Shown: one piece after another, positions 1 to 13,060 of the stretch
How the letters are laid out: each line of letters begins with the position of its first letter
How positions within the stretch are numbered: the stretch's first letter is position 1
Assembly (NCBI GenBank): GCA_032717465.1
Contig: CM064715.1
Span: 40,531,159-40,595,158 of the forward strand
Direction: 5' to 3'
Source of the DNA: Coenobita brevimanus
Taxonomy: Eukaryota > Arthropoda > Malacostraca > Decapoda > Coenobitidae
Length of the DNA stretch: 64,000 nt
Notes under the pieces: generated by a model
The model's input: the letters and a program-made list of their open reading frames with translations, nothing else
Database searches by the model: none
Told to the model about the DNA's origin: nothing
Translations under genes and position numbers: made by a program

Positions 1-2544
1 CTAAATATATCTGTGCTGTTTACTTATCTCCTAATTCTACTATCAAAAATTCTTTGACTATCTTACTTCTACGATGAAACACATTCTATCCATTTCTCCT
101 TTCTCTGAAATCTCCATTCTTGGAGATTTCAATGTTCACAACCAACTTTGGCTCTCCTCTCCTTTCACTGATCCACCTGGTGAACAAGCCTACACCTTTT
201 CTATCCTTAATGACCTAGAGTAGCTTGTACAGCACCCTACCCATATCCCTGACCGCCTTGGAGAGAGCTCCAACATACTTGATCTCTTCCTTACAACTAA
301 TCCTTCTGCTTACACAGTTAATCTTTTCTCTCCGTTGGGCTCCTCCGATCACAACCTTATCACCTTAACCTATCCTATCGCTCCGGTACGGCCTGCAGAC
401 CCTCCAAAAAAACGTCGTCTCTGGCACTTTGGAGCTGCTGATTGGGAGGCCCTCAGGCAGTACTTCTTTGATTTTCCTTGGAATGATTATTGCTTCCATG
501 GCCGGGAGCCATCTGGGTGTGCCTTGCGCATTACAGAGGTTATTCTCTCTGGCATGGAAGCAAACATTCCTTTCTCATATCCATTGAGTAATGCACGAAA
601 GCCTTGGTTTAATCACGCTTGTTCTAATGCTGTCCGCAACAAGGAGAGGGCCTATAAAAGGTACCGGAACCAACCCTCCCCTGAATCACATCTTTTATAC
701 ATTTCTGCCCGGAATCGTGCTAAGTCTGTTCTTCGCTCTGCTAAAAATAATTTCATCCGTACAAAATGCTCTCAACTCTCTAACTCGAACTCTTCCCACT
801 CCTTCTGGCACCTTGCCAAAAACCTTTCTAACAACTTTACCTGATCATCCTTCCCTCCTCTTTTCTACTCTGATGGCTCTGTAGCTATTTCTTCTACTGA
901 TAAAGCAGATCTCTTCGCTCAGACTTTCTCCTCCAACTCCACCTTAGACTATTCCGGTGCTGTTCCTCCCTCACTTCCCCCCTCTAACTTCCTCATGGCT
1001 AACATTAAGATTTCTTCAGCTGATGTATTTTCTGCCATTGCTGGCCTCAGTACTAATAAGGCATATGGGCCTGATGGAGTCCCTCCTGTTGTTCTCAAGA
1101 ACTGTGCTTCTGTGCTTTCTCCCTGCCTAGGCAAACTCTTTTGCCTTTGTCTGTCAACTTGTACCTTTCCTTCTTGTTGGAAGTTTGCTCTCATTCAGCC
1201 AGTCCCAAAGAAGGGTGACCATTCCCAACCCTTTAACTATCGTCCAATTGCTTTAACATCCTGTATCTCAAAAGTTTTCGAGTCTATTCTTAACAGAAAA
1301 ATTTTAAAGCATCATTCCTATCACAACCTTCTTTCTGATCGTCAGTATGGGTTCCGTCAAGGATGCTCCACAGGCGATCTTCTCACCTACCTTTCAGACT
1401 CCTGGTCATCCTCCTTTCGGGACTTTGGCGAAAGCTTTGCCATTGCACTTGACATCTCAAAGGCTTTCGATCGAGTCTGACATAAATCTTTAATTTCCAA
1501 ACTGTCCTCTTGCAGTTTCTATCCTTCTATCTGTGCCTTCATCTCTAGCTTCCTTTCTGGTCGTTCTATAGCCTCTGTTGTAGACGGCTATCGTTCTTCT
1601 CCTAGATCTATTAACAGTGGTGTTCCTCAGGGCTCTGTCCTATCACCAACTCTCTTCCTTTTATTCATCAATGACCTTCTAAGTTGTACATCTAACCCTA
1701 TCCACTTATACGCTGATGACTCCACCCTTCACCTTTCCATTCGATTCCCACAACATCCATCTCAGCAGTTACTTCAACAGGCAAGGGATGAGGCTATGGC
1801 ACACCTAATGTCTGACTTGGCTCGTATCTCTGACTGGGGTAAAAATAATCTGGTTGTTTTTAATGCATCAAAGACTCAGTTTTTGCACCTATCAACCCGA
1901 CAAAATCTTCCACAGGTATACCCACTTATGTTTAATAATACTCAACTTAATCCTGCATCATCGTTGAACATGCTTGGGGTTTCATTTGCTCGGAACTTGT
2001 CTTGGAAAGATCATATTACATCTCTTGTAAAATCTGCTTCCAAGCGATTGGGTGTGCTAAGCCGACTCCGTTCCTTCTTTACCCCTGCACAATTGTTGAC
2101 TCATACAGGGGTTTTATCCGCCCCTGTGTGGAGTACAACTCTCATGTATGGGGAGGCTCCCCACATACAGCTCTTCTCAATAGGGTGGAGTCAAAGGATT
2201 TTCGTCTCATTAACTCTCCCCCTCTTACTGACTCCCTTCAACCTCTGTCTCTTCGCCGTAGTGTTGCATTATCTCTTTTCTATCGCTACTTCAATGGTCA
2301 CTGGTCCTCTGAACTGTCTGCTTGCATTCCTCCACTTCTACGACGGGCGCGTAGCACCCGTCTAGCAGCAAACTCTCACCCCTTTTCTGTCCAACTCTCT
2401 AATGCAAGAGTCAACCGTTACTCCCAGTCCTTCATTTATGCAACAGGTCATCTCTGGAACTGTCTCCCTCTGTCTGTATTTCCTGCTTCCTATGATCTCC
2501 AGTCTTTCAAACGCAGTGTGTCCAGGCATCTCGAAATGAATTGA
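1..2544 (+). pseudogene. Broken LINE ORF2 (endonuclease-reverse transcriptase), copy A
   Basis: The product would cut target DNA and copy the element RNA into it. Visible pieces are the endonuclease motif GDFNVHN near 122, the SSDHNLI motif near 341, the RT block AYGPDGVPP near 1060, the RT palm start [11 protein letters not shown] near 1446, the [11 protein letters not shown] block near 1615 and the YADD catalytic box near 1709. Compared with copy B it has in-frame stops at 221-223 (TAG for CAG), 842-844 (TGA for TCA) and 1478-1480 (TGA for TGG). A one-base loss near 2100 shifts the frame, and 3 bases are missing near 2270. It is therefore inactive. The C-terminal tail is still readable to RHLEMN at 2544. 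Confidence 0.88.
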
Positions 2545-2649
2545 TCTTGAATTTGGCTCTCTCTTGTATTATGTTTTTCTCTTGGAGGGAACAGTATTGC
2601 GGGCTCATTGCCTTTAGTTCCTTCTTCCTCACATAAAAAAAAAAAAATT
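1..2649 (+). mobile_element. Jockey/CR1-like non-LTR retrotransposon (LINE), copy A, 5' end outside window
   Basis: This is the downstream part of a LINE whose other copies lie at about 13.1-16.4, 28.9-32.5, 41.5-46.8 and 51.7-55.6 kb. It holds the end of an endonuclease domain, a reverse transcriptase and a conserved C-terminal region. It ends after the shared 3' UTR in a poly(A) run at about 2636-2647. The poly(A) tail and the endonuclease-RT order are typical of the Jockey/CR1 superfamily. The exact clade is my judgement from motif style. The target-site duplication cannot be checked because the left edge is outside the window. Confidence 0.88.
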
Positions 2650-3852
<1,203 letters not shown>

Positions 3853-3911
3853 TATGTACCATCTCAGTACTAGGCAATGAGATCATTTAAATAAGGTAAT
3901 CACCAATTGAA

Positions 3912-3976
3912 TATCTATATATATCTCTCTCTATCTATATTTATATCTATCTATCTATCTATCTATATATATATAT

Positions 3977-4051
<75 letters not shown>
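3912..4051. repeat. Compound TATC/GATA/TA microsatellite
   Basis: Blocks of TATC, then TA, then GATA, then TA follow one another and abut a small MITE on its left side. Confidence 0.9.
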
Positions 4052-4849
<798 letters not shown>

Positions 4850-5560
4850 AAGAACCGAACATTTGACTTTGCCCGGTTTCCTTGACCTTTAGCTAATATC
4901 TCTCAAAACCAAATCACTTCATTACTGCCTGACACTTAACACCTCCACCAAGTTTGACCCGAATCAGTTAAAAATTCTTTGGGTTAATCTTCTTTGTGTG
5001 ACTGAAATTTGACCTATTCCTGGGACTTTGACCTTTGACCTTATTTTTCACAATCGAATCCCTCTGTTCATTCCTTAACCCCAAACACATCAATAATGTT
5101 TGGAGTACATTCGAAAAATAAATGTTTTAAAAGGACTTTGCCATGTGACCTTGACTTATAATTCTTTTTCTAACAAATAGTAGGTCAATCTGATGGATGA
5201 ATCTCAACCTTTCCGACAAGTTCAATCGAAATGATCAAAACTGTTTTAGTTTTGTTAACACAGACATACCGGTTGACGTTTGACTGTGCCCTGTGACTTT
5301 GATTTTTTTTACTAATTCCCTTCAAAATCGGAAACCTCTTGTCCTTAATTACCTTTTATTCTTCTTCCTCCACTTTTAGTCCAAGCCAGATCAACAGTGT
5401 TTAAACTATATAAATCTTGTTAAATTAAACCTACCTCTGTTTCCATGACCTTTGCCCTATTGCTAAAAAAAAAAAAAAAAAAATCATCGGTCAGCTTCGT
5501 CGCTCTCCTACCCCTCCACCAAATTTTGATAAGATCGGATGAAACCCGAGTTATTTTCTT
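4850..5560 (-). repeat. AGGTCA-rich dispersed repeat, reverse orientation
   Basis: Phrases such as 'ccaccaagtttgacccgaat', 'gacctttgacc' and 'caccaaattttgat' recur. They are reverse complements of phrases in the repeats at 12.6, 16.8, 57.0 and 61.3 kb (for example 'accaaacttggtggaagg' and 'caaggtcac'). It is a diverged, non-coding interspersed family rich in AGGTCA half-sites. No transposon ends were found. Confidence 0.6.
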
Positions 5561-6011
5561 CGCGCACGCGCACGCGCGCACGTCTATTAAAAACCTATTC
5601 CTGCTTCGCGAGAGCGGGTGTAAAAACACATCATCGAGTGAGTTTAACTCTTCTAACCAGCAGACGATTATATTCTATTTATCACGAAAATCTCATAAGG
5701 AAGACGATGGGAGAGGTAACCCTTTCAAGACAGTGATGTTCTTCTGTAGTGTTCTGCTGCTGTACCCAGCCGGCTTACTTATTCTAGAAGAGACGTTTTG
5801 TGGTAAAGGCCCAAAGAGGAAAGAAATAACACCACTGACTGCTTCAGTCACTAAATAATATTTTCCATACCTCAGCCAGTTATAATAATCTCACTCCATG
5901 TTTATGTGGGAAAAGGATCAGGATAATGATGACAGTTCTATGTGTTATGATTACAAGACGGAGCTTCAGATCTGGAGCTGAGTTTGCCATTAAATCTGGC
6001 TTCTTTATATG
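5561..6011. other. Unassigned DNA with a short (CG/CA) run
   Basis: An alternating purine-pyrimidine stretch, cgcgcacgcgcacgcgcgca, lies at about 5562-5581. It could adopt Z-DNA. Nothing else is supported; the open frames here begin in a poly(A) run and look accidental. Confidence 0.5.
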
Positions 6012-6425
6012 GAATGCCAAGTAGTCTAAGTGGTTTTAGGCGCTGGTCAGAGTGAAGGCCTGATGCTGTGCGCTGAGGTTCGAAAATATAAGAGACAGTC
6101 CCCCCCCTCCCTTTTTAATACAATATACTGCCACCAGGTGTATCAACCCGTCACCCATAAATTTTCTGAACTACGGTAGCCCACCCTTGGGTTTATACGA
6201 ATGGCAAAGTTTAGTCCCTATGCACAGATTGATAAATAATGTATTTTAGTCTGGGTAGCGCCGGGCGATATGGGATATTGGGATGTGGAAAAACCTTCTC
6301 TCTTCCAAAGGTTTGCTTCTCAGGGGCTTGTGGCTGGTCGAACGCCTTCACCGTACATATCTGTACTGGATAGCCTAGCCATGGGACCCCTCAATCCTCA
6401 TAGCTAAATAAAAGATTGGATGAAT
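6012..6425 (+). mobile_element. tRNA-like SINE, divergent copy
   Basis: A pol III A-box-like TAGTCTAAGTGG (about 6022-6033) is followed about 45 bp later by a B-box-like GGTTCGAAAAT (about 6078-6088). The 3' part ('ccatgggacccctcaatcc', 'aaagattggatgaat') resembles the tails of the SINEs at 19.7 and 62.6 kb. Copy limits are approximate. Confidence 0.4.
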
Positions 6426-7065
6426 TTCTCTGGTTCTGCAAACATCACCTCCCATAATGCTGGAAACCTTAAGCTAATTGACAGGGAATGTCAAATGCTA
6501 ACAAAGGTACCTGGCGTTGCCCGGGAAAAAAAAAAACAAAAAAAAAAAACTGACTGAATACCATCATTACCCTGGATCTTGGGGGACCACCCCACAATGG
6601 GAGACGACCCTCGAGGGTCCATTTTCCCTGTTGACCTCTGTCCTTCTCTGGCCTCTTTCCACAGGGATATGTTCCCCATGGACGTATTCCCACCATGGTT
6701 GTAATCAGCACTGGATCAGTTTTCCTGCTACCCACCCACTAACCCTTCTCACACTTCCATCCACCAACCCTGGCTTTCCACACACCCACCCTCCCAGGCT
6801 GCCCCACCCTGCCCACCCCACAAATGCACCCTCCCATCCGACCCACTGTAGCTAATACTGATGTTGTTGGATTAGTTGTAACTCTACAGGAATAGGTCAC
6901 CAAGAGTCCACCACATGGACGATTAATTCTAAATTGTTATAATTTTGTCCGTCAAGAGCGTCACTTTAGGACAACCAAAACATCAATCATCTCCCCATAA
7001 AAAGCTATTCCCAATAAATACCTTTGCAGCCCTCTGAATAGTTTCCCCTTAATTTCCATAGTGGA
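6426..7065. other. Unassigned DNA
   Basis: It contains an A-rich run (6528-6549) and a C-rich stretch (6730-6845). No gene is supported. Confidence 0.5.
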
Positions 7066-7338
7066 CACACACACACACACCGCTCGCTGGTGCAGTGGTA
7101 ACGCTCTCGCCTAGCATCTGCTAAGACGTGGGTTTGCGCCTTGCTCGGGATGCGAAAAAGTTTCACTGACAAAGCGGGTGGTCACTGTCCTTCTCGAGCA
7201 AGAGGATGGGTGTGTTCGTGTGTGAAGGTCAAGGCTTTGCCCTTAGATCGGACTATATGAGCTCTCAGCTCTCATCCGGGAGGGTAAAATGCCGATTATC
7301 ACAAAACCATCACGTGATCCTGACCGACCCGGTGAATT

Positions 7339-7369
<31 letters not shown>
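7066..7369 (+). mobile_element. tRNA-Gly-derived SINE between CA arrays, copy 1
   Basis: The head at about 7079-7150 resembles tRNA-Gly: an A box TGGTGCAGTGG, then CTCTCGCCT, then a B-box-like GGGTTTGCGCC. A unique body of about 190 bp follows and ends at 'gacccggtgaattac'. Pure CA repeats flank both ends. Two more copies (23.55 kb plus strand, 28.63 kb minus strand) share the head, body and end. SINEs are transcribed by RNA polymerase III and mobilised by a partner LINE, which is not identified here. Confidence 0.8.
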
Positions 7370-8106
7370 GATATACTTTCAAACTGCATATAAGATGCAA
7401 GTAACATATGACGCCTGAGAATAGGTCTTTTTTTTATTATTATTATTATTAAAGATAGAGGTCGTCCTCTTGCGATATCTGTTAGGCAAATATCATCAAG
7501 AAAATAAAACGGTTGGATCTTACACGAGTAAATATTCCTAACTTTACACCAGTCAGAAACATCAACAACAGCAAGTGCACTGTCAGTGAAGCTGTCTTTT
7601 GTCATGCTAAACAAATGCCACTTTTTTTTCGCAGGTTCTATATGCTGAGTTAATCATTTAGGGTTGTAAACTGATCCATTTGTTTTGTATCACAGTATTA
7701 CATCAGCCAATCAGTAGCCTTATATGAACGTCAGATATGTAAGCACAGTAACTAGAGTGGACTACAAATTTCGTTTTTCACCGAAAGATTTAGGCATATT
7801 GAAGGCCTTGCCCTTCTTTCATCTCACAAATAAGCGCAGACATTTCGTACAATGATTTTATAAAACTGTATCCAAATATATAAGCCACATTCACGATATT
7901 ACAAGTACAGGATGAATGCATATAAGAACTTACAGTACTATGCTCACTTTCTCAACCAGCAATAGATCATTATAGTGCTACTCATTGCTGGTCAGTAATG
8001 TAAGGGAATGAGTTACAAATTCATGATGATCCTCTTCAGGTTTACGAGTAGTCCACTAAGACGATGATTAATACACCAATTACATCAGAGCAACCCCACT
8101 AGTATA

Positions 8107-8107
<1 letters not shown>
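7370..8107. other. Unassigned DNA
   Basis: A short (TTA)n run lies at about 7432-7452. Nothing else is recognisable. Confidence 0.5.

Positions 8108-8164
<57 letters not shown>
8108..8164. repeat. (CT)n microsatellite
   Basis: A pure CT run of about 56 bp. Confidence 0.97.
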
Positions 8165-8168
<4 letters not shown>

Positions 8169-8639
8169 ACTAAGTGCGCAGTACCCTTTTCACCCAGGCA
8201 CAGATATTTCTTCGTAATCAGCGTGGGAACCTGGCTGCTTATACTGAGAAGAGGTCTGCTGTCGTCGCCTTTTCCCACTAACATTCTGGTTGTTTGTTTC
8301 TGTGACATACGTATTTCTGACTGAATCTGTTTAACAGGATGTCACATTTTCGCCGTATTCCAGTTGCCCCTAACAATTTAACTCTGCATAGGGGAGATAA
8401 CTTACATAGAAGTGATTAATGAAGACTATAAGCACCAGACGACTTTATTCTTCTTCGTGAAAACCTTTTATTGAAATGTAATCAATGAACACTATAATTA
8501 TGTAGCTACTTGTGCCTGAAGTCTTCAAATAAATAATAATCTCTGGTCGTATGCCTAATAAATGTAAAGGACGTCACCAATCAGTAAAGGTTAGAATTGT
8601 CTACGACCAGGCGACAATCATGTAATTAAGCCATTCATT
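8165..8639. other. Unassigned DNA
   Basis: No coding or repeat signature is supported. Confidence 0.5.
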
Positions 8640-8917
8640 TCTGTGACGCTTTTATTACTACTATCGCCACACTGAGGTGGTTTGGCATTGTGGAGTGAAT
8701 GGAGAACAAGAGACTAACGAGGAGAGTGTATGCGAGTAAGGTAGTGGGGGGGAGGGGGACGCCGAGGGTGAGATGGAGGGGAGTGGAGAGGTATATGATA
8801 GAGAGAGGTGTGAGTTCGGAGCAGGGCAATGAAATGGCACTGGACAGGGCAACGTGGAGGCGATATGTTTGTGGCCACCCCTTACGGTATTGAGGCGTCT
8901 GGCAATAGATAGATAGA
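8640..8917 (+). mobile_element. RTE-like LINE, 5'-truncated 3' fragment
   Basis: The translation around 8668-8892 (LRWFGIVE, then ENKRLTRRVYASKV, then RVRWRGVERYM) is the extreme C-terminus of the RTE-like protein also seen at 33.2, 43.0 and 58.7 kb. The 3' end 'ggccaccccttacgg' then 'ggcgtctggcaatagatag' is shared by these copies and runs into GATA repeats. Such a short tandem tail is typical of RTE elements, which lack poly(A). One in-frame stop precedes MENKR. Confidence 0.8.
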
Positions 8918-9636
8918 TCATCTTGCCATACCGGGTGATAAAAGTCAGGCTAGTAGAATTCCTACATTGTAATGGAGTTTTGGCAGTTTCGTTTAACCAT
9001 AGCAGTGCATGTGCGAAGTGATCCACTCTTCGTTTTGCATATTTGTTAATATCCTTGCCAAGTCGATTGCATCTTGTTGGTAAACAACGTTTCCGACTAG
9101 CACTGCTGTGGTTAGAAAAATAAAAATGGTTCTCAAAAGACCAGTCATATTTAAGTCTCCATTTCAGTGACGTGAACTCTTAATACGTAAGAAATTCTCA
9201 CCCTGAAGCTGGATATATCATAAAGATACAGCACTTTCTGCAGCTTGGACCCTCCTCAGGGTTGTAGCGTCAGTAAAAACGTTGTTAGTCTATGGGTATA
9301 ATTTATTCTGTAATCAGCTGTTTTCTGCTGTTCATACTATTCCTAATGTTCGTTGATTAACAGGAAACTTGGTTTCATTTTGTAAGAGAAGCCCCTTCAA
9401 TGACTAAGATGTAAGATGATGCTTGATATGACAAAGAGAAATTATGTTTTAACGAACATAAGTTTATTCCTTGCTCATGGTACTAACAGTCTTTATCCTG
9501 TGTGACGTCAGGAAAGATCTGTTGCATTATGTCTAATAACATTGTCACTGATGAAACTGCGTTCTTTATGACCAAGTTTGACCACTTGCAGAACTTATAA
9601 TTGAGCCCATGTTGATTGCTATATCCAAACATGGTG
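8918..9636. other. Unassigned DNA
   Basis: No supported feature. Confidence 0.5.
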
Positions 9637-9700
9637 GTGGTTGAGCTGGTAGAAAGATGATCTGCTGTGCCAATGGACGCGTGTTCGAATTCTGACAGGA
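9637..9700 (+). mobile_element. tRNA-like sequence, possible SINE head
   Basis: GGTTGAGCTGGTAGA resembles an A box and GTGTTCGAATTC resembles a B box, at tRNA-like spacing. The arms do not fold into a convincing intact tRNA, so a decayed tRNA-derived SINE is more likely than a tRNA gene. Confidence 0.35.
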
Positions 9701-11874
9701 GCAGGAAACGGTTTATGAATTTTAATTTCTTTAAAGAAGACTTTATATCGAAGTATCATATGACCCGCTTAAATGTAGTAAAATACCTCCACTAATACCA
9801 ATACACCAGTCCTGTAAGAGGCAGCCCTAGCATGTATTCAACATAGACGATGGGTTTTAGCGTCGAAATGGTGACATTTGGAGATGTATAGTAGGTAGGA
9901 GGAATCATTGGCTTCAGGGAACGGGTTGTTAAAGCCTATTTCCAGAGTCGGACACATGAATACTTCCTGCAATAATTGTGATAGTGTAGCAATGGACGGA
10001 CATCATTTTCAGATGGAAGGATACACCATCCTGCATAAAATTATGTGTTTCTGTGTTCTGTCGCTGCAATACTGCTTCATTATCACGCAACATTCACCGT
10101 TCCTTTTGCTACCCAAAATGAAAATTATAGCAATTATGAAGGATGTAATAACATACGAAACTTACCTTTGGATGACCCTAAGCTTTTGCCACACACGCTT
10201 CATGGGTTTATTGCAGTCTTGTAAAGCCACTTGTGTTGCTTGTCTAAGCTAACATCACGTAAACCTGTCTCTCGCGTCCCAGAATGTTTTAAAACAACTG
10301 TGGCCAATCGCTCTCCATACTCAGAAGAAAAATTCAGGTTTAATTCTCTCACAGTCATCATGAAGCATCTTGACATATTCACTGATGCATGAATTTCATG
10401 CTTAGTCCCCCAAACCTTTGCACTCTTACCACTCACCTCAACTCTTCGTATCAGGCTGCGATTTTCGTCCAATAATACAACTTAAAACTGGAACAACAAC
10501 GCTCCAGGAAAGAAAAAGTCATATTAGCATACAAACTCATTCCATATTCTGTCAGTCATAATCTATCTCGGTGATACCGATTTGTTAATATAACTGCTAC
10601 AAAGTTTTTCCATTCTTTATAGTCTTGTCAAGCACTCTGATACTTAGTTCTAGTTAAATATGATTTTCTCTTATGTATAGAATTAGAAAATTTAATATGC
10701 ATGATAGTTCAGATGTGGCCAGCTATGAAAATCTTCAGAACATTGTGTAGTATTGCTGCCAAAGCAGTTCCGCCGATCTACTCCTGTTGAGGAGAGAGGG
10801 TGGGTGCCTATCGAAAGTAATAGTTAGATTTGTTGTTCTTAATTTCTTCTATGGGAAAATGTCTTTTAATAATGTTAAGTCCACAGCCAGATGATTTTAT
10901 TCTCTCCAACTCAAAAGGCTATTGATAATAATGGAATACAGTATGGACTACGATGTGTACTTAGCGTATAAAAACACTGGCCTTCTTTCCCGTGCTGCCA
11001 AAAGGGCAAGAAGCGCCTAACTGAATTTTACAGTCAATTGCTACTTGAGGAAGAAACGCATGTGTTTCCAACACTGAGATTTCTGACAACTAGAGTACTA
11101 TAGATCGGAAATACGATAGGATGAATGATAACATGTGATAAGGGAGGTGGTATAAGAGAAAGCGAGCAGCTTTCGTCAACGACAGTAAGCTTTTCATGAC
11201 AAAACAGAAGGTAGATTTTAGACGAAACAGTGTTTTAAGCAAAGGAAACATCAAATACACAATGACTCTGTCCTTGCTACTGCTTCTCTTTGGTAAGTCA
11301 TTCATCCATAAATAATCCACAACATTTTTGCAGGAGCAGAGAAGCCCGAGACTAGGCTACTCAGTTCCGACATTAAAAGCGAGGATGACCAGCCTGATAA
11401 ACCTTCGAGAGGTATCATTTCAGCAGTAAACTCTAACAAAAGCTCGGATATAAACCCTTACAAGCTCAGTCCTGGAACGTCCCATACCACTTTACCACCA
11501 GGCGTTATTTGATTAAATGGTTACCACCTAACACAGTAAATAGTTTCCCCTGTTTAAAGAAAATAATTTAGCTCGGCACTCAGTGCAGAGCCACCCGAAG
11601 GCAGTACAACATGAAATGAGCTGATGATGAACGCAAGAAAAGCTTTTGGTGGTTATTTCAACAGAACCTATTCTCCTGCTGTAGACGCACAGAATTATTT
11701 TACTCAGGCTACCACAAGACAATTTGGTTCAGTGGATGGGAATTCTAATACACTCAAGAGTGTTGAATTTCGTCTCTGTTGTCCCTTAAACTCCTAGAAA
11801 TTCCATCAGATGACTAAAATGATCTGGATTTATCCTAAATGAAACACTCGAATTCCTCCACGCTGGAACGGAGT

Positions 11875-11876
<2 letters not shown>
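9701..11876. other. Unassigned, gene-poor DNA
   Basis: Open frames of 76-114 codons occur (for example 9908-10252 plus strand and 10200-10472 minus strand). None shows a recognisable domain, splice context or codon pattern, so none is called. Confidence 0.5.
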
Positions 11877-11959
<83 letters not shown>

Positions 11960-12004
11960 TGATCCTGACCGACCCGGTGAATTACACACACACACACACA
12001 CACC
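11877..12004. repeat. (CA)n arrays enclosing a SINE 3'-end remnant
   Basis: About 80 bp of CA is followed by 'gatcctgaccgacccggtga' at 11962-11981 and the rest of that end to about 11988, then more CA. The 30-bp unique piece equals the 3' end of the tRNA-Gly SINE at 7.1, 23.6 and 28.6 kb. This is therefore a truncated SINE copy with its microsatellite tails expanded. Confidence 0.85.
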
Positions 12005-12039
12005 GAGCCGCAAAGCTCTTGCCCTAATGACAGCCGTTT

Positions 12040-12440
12040 CTCAACAGCTACCATCACCACACAGCTACCATCACCACCCTCATCATCAAAGCTACCACCA
12101 CCACCACAGCTACCAACACCACTATCACCATCACAGCTACCATCAACACCACCACCAACACCACCACAGCTACTACTACTATCATCACACCTACCACCAC
12201 CACCACCACCACCACCATCACCATCATCATCACACCTACCACCACCACCACCACCACCACCACCATCATCACAGCTACCACTATCACCATAACAGCTACT
12301 ACCCCTGTCACAATAACAACCACAACCACCATCATCATAATAATTACCACCACCACCACCACCGCAGTTACCACCACCACAGCTAGCACCACCAACACCA
12401 TCATTGCAACTAGCAACACCACCTACACCACAGCTACCAC
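12040..12440. repeat. Imperfect CAC/CAT/TAC/AGC triplet repeat
   Basis: About 400 bp is built from ACC, ATC, TAC and ACAGCT triplets. All three forward frames and some reverse frames stay open as homopolymer-like His/Tyr, Thr, Val/Met or Gly/Cys strings, which marks it as repeat DNA and not a gene. Confidence 0.9.
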
Positions 12441-12519
12441 CATTTTCTACTGAATAAAATCGTCTCTTCATAGTATCAATGAAGTACAGACATCTGACCG
12501 TAGTCGTACAGTATACAGT

Positions 12520-12520
<1 letters not shown>

Positions 12521-12557
<37 letters not shown>
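12521..12557. repeat. (CT)n microsatellite
   Basis: A CT run of about 36 bp. Confidence 0.95.
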
Positions 12558-12558
<1 letters not shown>

Positions 12559-12589
12559 AACAAATTGACTCAAAAAGTATTAATCTGAG

Positions 12590-12909
12590 TACACTCAAGC
12601 TTGGTGGAAGGGTTGAGGGTCAACCGAAATAGTTTTTTTTTTTTTCAACAATAGGTAAAAGATCAGGGTTAAAAGGCTAAGTCAGAGTAAAACCAATGAA
12701 AATAAAATTAAACGGTTTTTATCCAGTTTAGACCAAACTTATTGGGGGTGGTTAAGGGTAAGACAAAAACAAAGAGATTCAGTTTTAAGAGCAATCAGTA
12801 AAAGACCAAGGTCACATGGCAAAGTCAGCATAACCAGTTTTTATATGATTTCGACTAAGCTCTGTGGAAGGATTCAGGGTAAGGCAAGAATAAAGTGATT
12901 CCATTTTAA
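12590..12909 (+). repeat. AGGTCA-rich dispersed repeat, left half
   Basis: It contains 'ttggtggaagggttgaggg' type phrases, 'gtaaaagaccaaggtcac' and 'agtttagaccaaactt'. The same family resumes at 16805 on the other side of the piggyBac-like element, so that element appears to have inserted into this repeat at TTAA. Confidence 0.65.
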
Positions 12910-13060
12910 CCCTACTCAGGTAATGTGGGGTCTGTGGGACCCCACGCTATTTTTCTTAGTGTTTTTCATATATTACTATAAGGTCTTGGGATCTGGTTTT
13001 CCCTCTACCTTCCTGACTAGTAGACTAGTTTAGGGAGGTGATGGGGTCAGTTCGGGATTT

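Noticed and set aside
5445..5858. 137-codon plus-strand frame
   Set aside because: Starts in a poly(A) run and crosses the end of a dispersed repeat. No domain seen.
9637..9700. Functional tRNA gene
   Set aside because: A and B boxes are present but the acceptor and anticodon arms do not pair well. Treated as a SINE-like remnant.
9908..10252. 114-codon plus-strand frame
   Set aside because: No domain, no repeat of the frame elsewhere, and no splice or promoter context. The length is within chance in AT-rich DNA of this size.
10200..10472. 90-codon minus-strand frame
   Set aside because: Reads plausibly but matches no family I recognise and has no supporting context.
12027..12471. Long His/Tyr-rich and Gly/Cys-rich open frames
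   Set aside because: They arise from an imperfect CAC/TAC triplet repeat that is open in several frames on both strands.
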